Shown one piece after another: positions 56,101 to 64,000 of a stretch of DNA of 64,000 bases. The stretch's first letter is position 1. Each line of letters opens with the position of its first letter. Location of the stretch: NCBI GenBank assembly GCA_032158295.1, contig CM063254.1:6292326-6356325 (forward strand), written 5' to 3'. The stretch comes from Pycnopodia helianthoides (Eukaryota > Echinodermata > Asteroidea > Forcipulatida > Asteriidae). The position numbers and the translations under genes were made by a program. Under the pieces are notes generated by a model. It made no database searches, was not told the origin of the DNA, and saw only the letters and a list, made by a program, of their open reading frames with translations.

Positions 56101-59100
56101 ACATGTTTGAGGCCTTATGAGAACTTATGTTCCTGTTGAAACTGACGCACATGCATGCGGGTTTGCGTTATGTGCACAAAGTATGTAGGCGTTTACTGCT
56201 TATATGTTAAATGTATAGATGATATCATGCAGAAAATGAAAGCGCAGAAACAGATCTGCCTCCCATTCTTTCGTACCCTTTATACTCATGAGGTGTCAAA
56301 TGCACTAACAATAAATGTCATATCCAGTAAACACAAAACATTTGAGAAACCCATATCTCCCCTTGTTGTACCCAATGTCAACCCCAAAATGTTCACAAAT
56401 TGAAATACCCTGTTTCACCTTCTCTTAAAGTAAAGATCCAAAATGCCTTAAAAGAGCACAGGATCTTAAATTGACTTTCCTTATCAAAATATTTCATTGA
56501 ACTGTATTCATGGTTTTTTTGTTTGTTTTTTGTTTCGCTTAGATGTGACTGGTAGGATTAGAATTTGGGACACCACCCAGGCAGAGCACATTTTGAAGTA
56601 CGAATACCGGCCAATTTCAGGGAAAATAAATGACATCACCTGGTCCCCTGACAGTAAGAGGATTGCCGTTTGTGGAAAAGGACGAGAAACGTAAGTGTCT
56701 CATTTAACCTAAATCCTATATCTTGAACATCGAACTCATAATGATAATATTGATAATAATAGTAGTAGTAATAATTGATTGATTGATATTGTGCATTATT
56801 CATTCCTTGAATAGGTATGCTGCTGTGTTTTTGTGGGATTCTGGAAGCTCTGTCGGTAAAGTTGATGGACACAGTGGGGACATCAACTCAATCGACTTCA
56901 AGCAAACGCGCCCTTATCGCTTGGCTGCCGCCTCTGAAGACATGTCCGTAACCTTCTATGAGGGACCGCCATTCAAATATAAATATCAGTATAAAGTGAG
57001 TACAAAACTCTGCAACCTTGGTGTTTAAGAGCAAGGAGAGATTTGAATTTTTTGTATTTTGTTGGATTTTATTAAGGAGTGTGCATTACTATTTTTAACT
57101 GTCAGTTTGAATCATACTGCTGACCAGAGATCAAGGCTAGACTCTGGTCAGCAGTAGGATTACCTCTTTATAACAGAATCGTTGTTATAAGAGGACAGCA
57201 AAGCAAAGAAACACTAAGCAGAAAGGAGATTTTGGACTTCAGAATGTACTCTTTATAAGCAGAACCTCTTTATAACGTGCTCTTTATGACGAGGGTTGAT
57301 AGTAACAAAATATGGAGTCTTATACTGCGCTTGTATCCACCAACAAGGTACTCAAGTGGCTTGAACAAAGAGAAACACCGGGCTATTTCAGACCTCCAGG
57401 TTGCAGCGCTAAGCACTTTTCAGGTTGCCTTGATTCATTACTACTAATAAAATATGAATTAAATGTTGCAGTACCTGCAGATTCGAACTAGATTCGAACT
57501 ACCTCTAGCCATCGGGCTAGCTTGGTGGTCTAGTGGTAAGACATCTGCTCTAGCAATGCAAAGGTCGTGGGTTGGAATCCCACCCGAGTGATTTTGCCTG
57601 TGGATTTTTTTCACAGAGCTTGGGAAAGTACTGAATATACAGTGCTTAATACACATCGGTGTAAGGGTAAAATAAATAAAATACTAACAATAGTGATATT
57701 CACGTTTGAATAACTTCCCTAGAATCGGCTCATTCCACTTTGTTGATGCATGTTTCCATTTCTTCTTCTGACCCAGGAGCACAGCAATTTTGTAAACACA
57801 GTTCGATTTTCTCCTGATGGGAATTTCTTTGCAACTGGTGGATCGGACGGGAAGGTAAGATGCCTAAAACTTATCCATGTAAACAATTTGCGATGGGACT
57901 TGAGATACCACGTGCTTACAAAAGACTTACAGAGCTTGGGCTCCACTGAAAAGAGCTAAGATTGATCTTGAGTTGTGTATCAATCTTAATTACTAAGCTA
58001 AGTGTGATGTCACAATACAAATCAGTATGGCGCTATTTCAAAATCTTCTTAAGATGAATCTTGGTGTGCTTTGTGAAATTGAGCCCCAGACTTCCTGCAG
58101 GCACAAACTGTACACAGCTCAATAAAAGAAAACAACTTCTAAAATTTATTGAAGATGGCAGTGTGTACTTTTTTTTTCTTCTTCAACTTTGGATTTGAAG
58201 AAAATGGGCACTTTTCAAATCCTATTCAGCGGTTATCTTTATAATGTGCGATTTGATGTGGAAAATACAGGATTTGCGAGATGTAAAACTTCTCACATGA
58301 ACAGCCTAGTATATTGCCTCCCACAAGATGTTAGGAATCCTCAAAAGGTCATTCATTTTGTAAACAAGGTGACTTGGTCTGTGTTTTGATCAATACATGG
58401 AATGTACCTTGCCGATGACTTCACTTACTCACTGTCTATTCTATGAATGAATTGGATACTGAGCGTCCCTCAATGTAGATACACATGTACAGCTCTGTTA
58501 AACGTTGTGTACAACATTGGTAAGGTTGAAAATATAAATGTTCACAGATTTGCACATAACTTACATGGTGTAAAGATGGTCATGGTGGAAAACTTCCCTT
58601 GAAACAGTTTTGCTTGAAATGCTATAGTTTTTAGGAAATGAGTAAAACAATCAGTCTTCATCACGGTGATAAAATCGATGTTTGAAAACAGTGAAAACAA
58701 AAGGGTTTTTCACACTATTTTCTCGTAACCGCGATGACCGATTGAGCTTAAACTTTCACATTTGTTATTTCATGTATATGTTGGGTCACATACAGTGCTT
58801 ATACTGGTCTTTGACATCTACCAATGTTGTACATGTGCTTTAAAGTTGCACGCCTGTGGTTCATTTTTGTGTGTGTTTTCATGGAATGAAACATTTCATA
58901 TGGTTGTTTGCCACAGCTGTTCCTGTACTCCGGGAAGGAAGGTGAATTGGTCTGTGAGGTTTTGGATGGTCAAAAAGCGCATTCTGGAGGCATTTATGGG
59001 TGAGTATTTCTTTCTAGAAATCAACAGTGTGTGGCGTTGAGATCTTTCTTGAAGGGTCAGCGCTGATGCTGTCATGGTCGTACTCAAATTGAAGCTTGAG

Positions 59101-62100
59101 ACCGTTTGTAGAAACTACAAATCAACATCAAATTCTCTTCAAGTTAAATGTCTTTTTAATCTGTGCATTTTTATCTATTGTTTCTCGTTGTGGGTGTGCA
59201 TTGATTGGTTGTTTTTAATTACTAGGAAAGTAATCCTTTTTATAATGCTTTTGTACTATTTTTTGAAGTTTTGTTGTGTATTAAAATTTGTTTATTTACA
59301 CTACATTTCTTTATAAATGTGCTATGATATGTCTTTTTTTATGCATTTGTGTTGTCTTATAAAATGTTTAACCTGAGAAATTATGAAATGAGAAAGAAAT
59401 ATAAGTTGATATAAGTTTGAGGATCGGTTGGCTCAGTTGCTTGTTTCTCCTGCCTTTCACCTCTGTGGACCGAGGTTCAAATCCCACCACAGACCAAAGT
59501 TTTGTTTGTATAAAAAGTTTATTTACACTAAATTTCTTTATAAATGTGTTATGCTATGTCTTTTTTTATGCATTTGTGTTGTCTTATAAAATGTTTAACC
59601 TGAGAAATTATGAAATGAGAAAGAACTATAGTTGATATAAGTTTGGGGATCGGTTGGCTCAGTTGCTTGTTTCTCCTGCCTTTCACCTCTGTGGACCGAG
59701 GTTCAAATCCCACCACAGACTGAAGCATGTGGATTGTGTTTTCAGTCCCTACCTGATTGCGTGGGTTTTCCACCCACATCTAAAACTGAACATTTCTTCT
59801 TGTTTTCTATTCCCCATCCTGTTATTGGCACTTATGCTGTTGAATGTGAAGCAAATATAAATTTGTTGCTGTATGAAAGTTGGGACAGTTTGTACTTACA
59901 AACTTTGGGAAACTTTTTCCTATTAGCCTTTTGGAGATATGGTGGACACTATAGGAGTGCACTGTTTGGTTTGGGTGTATATACAGACAAATTTACCCAA
60001 ACCTAATGGTGTCATAGTATTGAGTCCGCCATATCTTAAAAATGGCTTATTGAGTTAATGCCGTTTGGTTCTTCTAGGTCTGTTGGAGTCCAGATAGCAC
60101 TCGCCTATTGACTGTGTCCGCTGACAAATCTGCAAAATTATGGGACGCAGACACCAAACAGCTCATTACGTAAGCATAAACGGATCCCTCGTTTTGAAGC
60201 CAGTCTCTTTCGTGATACTGGTCTGGAGTCCTCTCTCTTTGAGTTCTCAGTCGCTGTCTCTGCAAATTTCAATTCAAATCAGTTCACTTTATTTCCACAT
60301 CAAAGCACATGATCAACTTAGTTACTGAAAAGGTCAAAGGGCAAGTTCATGGTTGTGAGTTATAGCCAAATGGTTTCCAGACCGTAAATCCAGTTAAAAG
60401 TGACATGGAACTTGGGTGTGGGTTGCTCTTGGGGAAAAAAAAGTTGGGATTGTTCTGGGGGTAAAAAAAGTCAAAGGTCAAGGTCACGGTGGCGAGTTAT
60501 TTCATGTTTTCCGGATCATTACCTTACGATAGCTATTTGGTCACAAATTTGGATGGAGAGTAACCCTTGAGATAAGGCAACGTCAGATTGTTTCAAAGTC
60601 AACAGGTCAAATGTCAAGGTCACAGTGCTCTGGATGTCTTTGGTTAGCTAGAATTTACAAGGGCTGAGGGGTTTCAACAGCATCGTTGTAAACTAAAACA
60701 TTTCTCTTTATTTGATTCTCATTTTAGTTTCCTAATCTGGATGAAATTGTCACTTTTGAAGACGTTCTTTTTATGATCATTTCTATTATTGCTTTGCAAT
60801 TTGCAGGAAGTTTGAGATGGGTACAACTATTGAAGATCAACAGCTGGCATGCCTGTGGCAGGGAGATTACATGCTGACTGTCTCCCTCTCAGGATACATC
60901 AACTACCTAGATAAGAATAATCCCTCCTCACCGGCCAAGATTATCAAGGTGTGTTCAGAACTCTGTCATTCTGCTCTTTCGTTCGTTCTGCTCTTTCATT
61001 CATTCTGCTCTTTCATTCATTCTGTGCTTTCATTCATTCTGCTCTTTCATTCATTCTGTTCTTTCATTCATTCTGCTCTTTCATTCATTCTGCTCTTTCA
61101 TGTCCTATTGTACACCCGGGTGAAGAGAAGGAACTCATGGTTATTTTGTCATGCTGGTGGGCAGAAGTCCCCTTCTTTTTATATTGATTTATGTTCTCAT
61201 TGTGGATGTACAATGTGCATGTATTGGTAGTTTTACCGTGCAGCTCTGTATTATCATCACCATATGCCCAGATAATATGTTATAATGACAAAGACAGGAA
61301 ATAGTAATTTAAAGACAAGCTCCGAGTGTTTAAGAACATAGTGTTAGCCAGAGGGGTGTCTGGGTGTCTTTTGGACACCCTGGTTTAAATTTGGACATCC
61401 TGTTTTTTTCTGTCATTTACATGTAAATGTATTGTAAGTGAACAATTTGGACACCAAGTTTTTGAATTTCCAGCAAATTTGGACACCCTCGTACCAAATC
61501 CTGGCTAAAACTATGTTTAAGAACAAACTGCATGTGGCCGAGATAGCCTCTTAAAGGTTAAATGAACAATTAAATTGAGTGAAACTTTGCATAGTTCCTA
61601 ATATATATATATAGTTCCTAATAAAACGCCATTTTTATGGGCAACTTGGATTTTGGCTTTATGTATCATTGCTCGTAAAGATGGCCAAGTGTTCAAAGTA
61701 TTAAGTCTCTAACCATGTCTGGATATTTGTTTCTATTTCTCAGGGTCATAACAAGAACATCACCGCCATGACTCTATCAAAGAGCACTAAGACAATCTAC
61801 TCTGCTGGATTGGACAGTAAATTGCATATCCTTTACATCAGGCTTTTTGCATGTGTACCCCCTGCGTTTCCCCTTTAGCTCTCGTACTGTCCGACCATAC
61901 GATATCATCAAAATGGTTTTGAATTTGAATGATAGGTGCATAGTCTGCAGTCTGACATCATGTGGTGAATGCATCTACACGGTACACAGTCAAACCTCCT
62001 ACTGTCTGCCCATCAATATCATTCACCTGCTGTGGTTTTCAATGGTAGATGAACTATGACAACCTGCAATATGATACCATGCGGTGAATGCATCTGTATA

Positions 62101-63784
62101 GTACACAGTCAACCCTCCTACTGGTTGACCATTCATGATTTTGAATGATAAGCTATGCCAGTCTGTTGTGCTGTATGATATCATGTGGTGAATGCAACTG
62201 CCCAGTGCACAGACAGTTCGGTGCAAAGTTGTTCTATCGTAAACAACCAGCGCAGTTGAATGGTTCTGAAAAGTTTGTCAACTCACTGGCAAATTTTATT
62301 GAGAGTAGGAGAATTAGTTGTAAATAAATGTTAAATCCTATCTAAAGTAACTTCAAGGGTTCGTTAACCATTGTACTTTCCAGATTGGTGATCTTTCAGA
62401 TTGTCTTTCAAATTTATACATTCACTGGTATATCCCTTGCATTGAACTTGCAAGTTATAAGGCCAAATAAAAAATTAAAAAAACATGTTTGGCTTCCCCG
62501 CCCGCTTCCTTTTAAGAGGCCGCCTCCTTTAGAAAATATTTTTTTTAAAGGATCAATTTTTACGATCTTTGAAGAAAAAAATCAATTCTAAACTACAGAA
62601 CATCGTTTTTTTGACTTTAGTGCACCAAAAAAAACACAGAAAAAAGCTGGCAACCATCTAGAAAAATAGCCCGGCCAGTTTTCTTGGAAAATGTAAAATA
62701 AAAAGGCCCGCTTCCTCCTTTTTTTCCATAAAAAGATAGGATGCTAAACATGTTTTGTTGTTTTATTTTGCCTAATGGAATACAGGTTTATTTCCAAAGT
62801 GTTGTTTTTTCCTTAACTCTTGAGCACTGTGTTGGGACGTGGAAACCAGTGATTGTGTTGAAACTAAAGGAAAGGGTCACTCTAACATGGTGAATGGGAT
62901 GTCACTAACGGGAAACACCATCACCTCCATCGGAGTCGATGATCAGATCAGATTCGAGGATACCGAGAAGAAAGAATTCATGTAGGTTTTGTTTTTATTT
63001 ATAAGGGTGCTTTTTGGCAGACTCCGACCAGAAACATGTTTTAACTGCAGTCATTGGTTAAGCATTTTTGTGAGTTCAGTTCAGCCATGGTGAATGAGGC
63101 TGTTCTGACCAAACGTAACCATATTGGTCGCTCGGTTAGGCTTTGTTTCAAGATGTTGGATTTTACCAACTAATGAAAAATGCTTCTTTTTCAACAAAAG
63201 CAGGCAAACCCTATAGACCCCTTGTACTAACGTCACATGAGGCTACTTTCTGCTGTAAGACTGTTTCTCAGATTGAAATGTCTTTAATGATTTCTAATCA
63301 ACGGGGGCATTTCAGACAAAAATAATTTTGCAGGATTCTTACTACATTACCATCTTTATAACAAGCAAGCTTTCAAATGAAAATTACCCAAAACATATTT
63401 GGGGTAATTTACAAAAGTATGACCCTACCTTCAATATTTCTTCACTGTCTTCTGTATAATTCATTTTGTTGTTTGCACTTTCGCTATTGAATGTGTGTTA
63501 AGTAAAATTGCTTTTGAGAAAGACTCTGCTTGGGTCGAAATGTGAGTGTGTTAAAAAATGTGTATTTATACCACAGCCCAGGTCATTTTGGTTGGTAAGC
63601 AATTTGCAACAGCTAATGTTATTTTATTTTTATCCATATAAAATAAAATATTATTGAAGTGACGTTTCCTTGATGAACCATTTTTCCTTTCATTGATGAC
63701 AGGGAAGAGACCATTGGATTAGACGCTCAGCCTTTATCTGTGGACACGGTTGGAGACAAGATGGCCATTGGTACAGACGGGGAA
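53123..63784 (+). CDS. WDR1: WD repeat protein 1 / actin-interacting protein 1 (3' partial, twelve exons)
   Basis: Twelve exons give 424 codons of a protein that is about 606 residues in humans; the gene runs off the right edge after a phase-0 donor at 63785. WDR1/AIP1 is two seven-bladed beta-propellers that work with cofilin to sever and cap actin filaments in the cytoplasm. Near-identical stretches include [79 protein letters not shown] and GKGHSNMV. Each propeller blade shows the usual W-D dipeptide. ATG at 53123 (MAFSPEK) lies in a short first exon, as in other animals. All exon phases agree except exon 7 to exon 8, where one base is missing. About 240 bases upstream are two CArG boxes. 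Confidence 0.96.
53868..53915 (+). repeat. SINE head fragment
   Basis: CGTCGTGGCCAAGCGGTGCA only; body absent. In WDR1 intron 1. Confidence 0.4.
54589..54710 (+). CDS. WDR1: WDR1 exon 2
   Basis: [20 protein letters not shown], then [20 protein letters not shown] and E, donor GTAGGT, phase 0. FASLP and GGDPKG are signature N-terminal motifs of AIP1. Confidence 0.95.
54784..55135. mobile_element. 350-bp foldback element with ~100-bp arms
   Basis: GTCTCCATGAACCTCATAGA and AACTTTTTGCCCTTCACGTT on the left reappear reversed on the right (AACGTGAAGGGCAAAAAGTT, TCTATGAGGTTCATGGAGAC) with few mismatches. Unique loop of ~130 bases. In WDR1 intron 2. Confidence 0.85.
55626..55716 (+). CDS. WDR1: WDR1 exon 3
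   Basis: [20 protein letters not shown], then [10 protein letters not shown]; phase 1 out at GTACAA. Matches blade 1 of the first propeller. Confidence 0.95.
55860..56085 (-). mobile_element. tRNA-derived SINE (GTCGTGGCCGAGCG type), minus
   Basis: Reverse of the 45309 family: CCGAAGGACGAAACAATAAT, GGGTTCTTTTACGTGCATTA, GGAACTCGAACCCACACTCA and CCGCTCGGCCACGGCATG. In WDR1 intron 3. Confidence 0.75.
56543..56690 (+). CDS. WDR1: WDR1 exon 4
   Basis: [20 protein letters not shown], then [20 protein letters not shown] and GKGRE; phase 2 out at GTAAGT. Complete WD blade. Confidence 0.96.
56815..56995 (+). CDS. WDR1: WDR1 exon 5
   Basis: [20 protein letters not shown], then [20 protein letters not shown] and [16 protein letters not shown]; phase 0 out at GTGAGT. 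Confidence 0.96.
57510..57680 (+). mobile_element. tRNA-derived SINE, second copy
   Basis: TTGGTGGTCTAGTGGTAAGA, GTCGTGGGTTGGAATCCCAC, CACATCGGTGTAAGGGTAAA; same family as 16125-16295. In WDR1 intron 5. Confidence 0.7.
57777..57854 (+). CDS. WDR1: WDR1 exon 6
   Basis: [20 protein letters not shown], then GGSDGK; phase 0 on both sides, acceptor TTCTGACCCAG, donor GTAAGA. Confidence 0.96.
57934..58089. mobile_element. GGGCTCGATTTCACAAAG element, copy 2
   Basis: Left TTGGGCTCCACTGAAAAGAG, right CTTTGTGAAATTGAGCCCC. In WDR1 intron 6. Confidence 0.65.
58502..58839. mobile_element. TTAA-flanked MITE, subfamily 2
   Basis: 338 bp; ends contain GTACAACATTGGTA and its inverse CTACCAATGTTGTAC, with TTAA outside (58498-58501 and 58840-58843). 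In WDR1 intron 6. Interior shares GATGGTCATGGTGGAAAAC and TTTTCTCGTAACC-like blocks with the other copies. Confidence 0.8.
58917..58999 (+). CDS. WDR1: WDR1 exon 7
   Basis: [20 protein letters not shown], then AHSGGIY and GG of the next codon before GTGAGT (phase 2). The next exon starts in phase 0, which does not match. Confidence 0.92.
59291..59720. repeat. 227-bp tandem duplication containing a SINE head
   Basis: TTTATTTACACTA..., the TATGTCTTTTTTTATGC block, ACCTGAGAAATTATGAAATG and the SINE head occur twice, offset by 227 bases (units start at 59291 and 59518). In WDR1 intron 7. Confidence 0.8.
59646..59870 (+). mobile_element. tRNA-derived SINE, fuller copy
   Basis: GGATCGGTTGGCTCAGTTGC (A-box side), GGTTCAAATCCCACCAC (B box), then GTGGATTGTGTTTTCAGTCC and CCACCCACATCTAAAACTG. 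A truncated tandem partner ends near 59496. Confidence 0.65.
60078..60169 (+). CDS. WDR1: WDR1 exon 8 (phase clash with exon 7)
   Basis: [20 protein letters not shown], then [10 protein letters not shown]; phase 2 out at GTAAGC. After TTCTTCTAG the frame begins immediately, but exon 7 leaves two bases that need one more. One lost G at the acceptor would explain it. Confidence 0.92.
60807..60948 (+). CDS. WDR1: WDR1 exon 9
   Basis: [20 protein letters not shown], then [20 protein letters not shown] and AKIIK; phase 0 out at GTGTGT. A 17-bp minisatellite begins about 15 bases past the donor. Confidence 0.96.
60963..61110. repeat. 17-bp minisatellite at a WDR1 5' splice site
   Basis: Eight units of CTCTTTCATTCATTCTG, starting about 15 bases past the exon 9 donor; pyrimidine-rich on the sense strand. 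Confidence 0.9.
61744..61816 (+). CDS. WDR1: WDR1 exon 10
   Basis: [20 protein letters not shown], then AGLD, ending in phase 1 at the donor CA|GTAAAT. Reading on gives SKLHI and no usable donor, so this end is chosen by phase with exon 11; the loop comes out about two residues shorter than in human WDR1. Confidence 0.82.
61875..62320. repeat. CCCTC-family element with tandem core monomers
   Basis: Three diverged ~110-bp monomers, each with GTGAATGCA, CACAGTCAA(C/A)C, CTCCTACTG and TGCAATATGATACCAT-like blocks, then the family's right end. In WDR1 intron 10. A shorter inverse-strand version is at 27088-27305. Confidence 0.55.
62458..62774. mobile_element. TAAGGC-ended palindromic element, copy 2
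   Basis: Same structure as 20725-21050, about 80% alike by eye. It lies in WDR1 intron 10 and ends 50 bases before exon 11. Confidence 0.75.
62825..62981 (+). CDS. WDR1: WDR1 exon 11
   Basis: Acceptor TTTTTTCCTTAACTCTTGAG, just after an in-frame stop. It encodes [20 protein letters not shown], then [20 protein letters not shown] and [11 protein letters not shown]; phase 2 out at GTAGGT. Confidence 0.9.
63290..63435. repeat. Right-end fragment of the AAAGGTAGGGTC family
   Basis: TTTCTAATCAACGGGGGCAT through TGACCCTACCTT matches the right part of 32229-32648. In WDR1 intron 11. Confidence 0.6.
63703..63784 (+). CDS. WDR1: WDR1 exon 12 (last in window)
   Basis: Acceptor [30 protein letters not shown], then AIGTDGE and donor GTAAGT, phase 0. 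The remaining ~180 codons of the second propeller lie beyond the window. Confidence 0.9.
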
Positions 63785-64000
63785 GTAAGTCCAGCATTTT
63801 AAACATTTTCAAAAAAAAATTGCATTGTCCTCTCCCAAATGCATCAAGTCTGTACTTATATTGTTTGGGTAGATTTTGTAATCGTTTGCTCCTGTGAGCA
63901 TTGCTGTCGGAAAGGAAATAAATCTGGTTCCTTTTTGGACACAGAAATGTTATTAGTCATGACAATCATGGTGACAGGGGACATGACAAATGTGGCAGCC

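Noticed and set aside
60817..61230. Long frame running on past WDR1 exon 9
   Set aside because: The first part is genuine exon 9; beyond 60948 the protein is only translated minisatellite ([10 protein letters not shown]). The donor GTGTGT and phase with exon 10 show it is intron.
63500..63545. Third ribozyme-like motif (GAGAAAGACTCTGC..GGGTCGAAAT)
   Set aside because: It lacks the CTGANGA half of the hammerhead core; only the GAAA side and a weak stem are present.

Overview
The window is animal nuclear DNA. It is AT-rich, has short exons with GT-AG introns, and is dense in small dispersed repeats. Four conserved metazoan genes can be read by splicing short exons by eye. Every family name rests on remembered conservation, since no search was possible. 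The repeat landscape (TTAA-flanked palindromic elements, elements bounded by GGGCCCAATTTCAT, tRNA-derived SINEs) looks like an echinoderm, probably a sea star. That assignment is from memory and unverified.

Layout. (1) 7117-29507, plus strand: a Polycomb RING-finger gene of the PCGF3/PCGF5 type. It runs from the second half of the RING domain to the stop codon in six exons; the exon with the start codon and first half of the RING was not found and probably lies upstream. A 14-kb intron (12808-26812) separates the RING part from the RAWUL part. (2) 39412-43314, plus strand: an HPDL-like (4-hydroxyphenylpyruvate dioxygenase-like) gene in five coding exons, with all three metal ligands but four single-base reading-frame breaks. 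(3) 49461-50844, minus strand: cyclin J in three recognised exons, with its C-terminal tail unresolved. (4) 53123-63784, plus strand: WDR1/AIP1, the actin-disassembly cofactor, twelve exons covering about 70% of the protein and running off the right edge.

Cyclin J and WDR1 are head to head across about 2.3 kb. On the WDR1 side lie two perfect CArG boxes and a GC box, as expected for an SRF-controlled cytoskeletal gene. Nearer the middle lie a CACGTG E-box and an E2F-type site that could serve cyclin J. PCGF, cyclin J and WDR1 in one 64-kb stretch fits the human 4p16/10q23-24 paralogon (PCGF3 and WDR1 on one side, PCGF5 and CCNJ on the other).

The rest is intron or intergenic DNA filled with miniature transposons, foldback elements, SINEs, five minisatellites and unusually many long C or G runs. 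No long reverse-transcriptase or transposase frame, genuine tRNA or rRNA gene, or CRISPR array was seen. Frame breaks in HPDL and one exon-phase clash in WDR1 suggest single-base indel errors in the assembly, so HPDL should not be called a pseudogene on this evidence alone.
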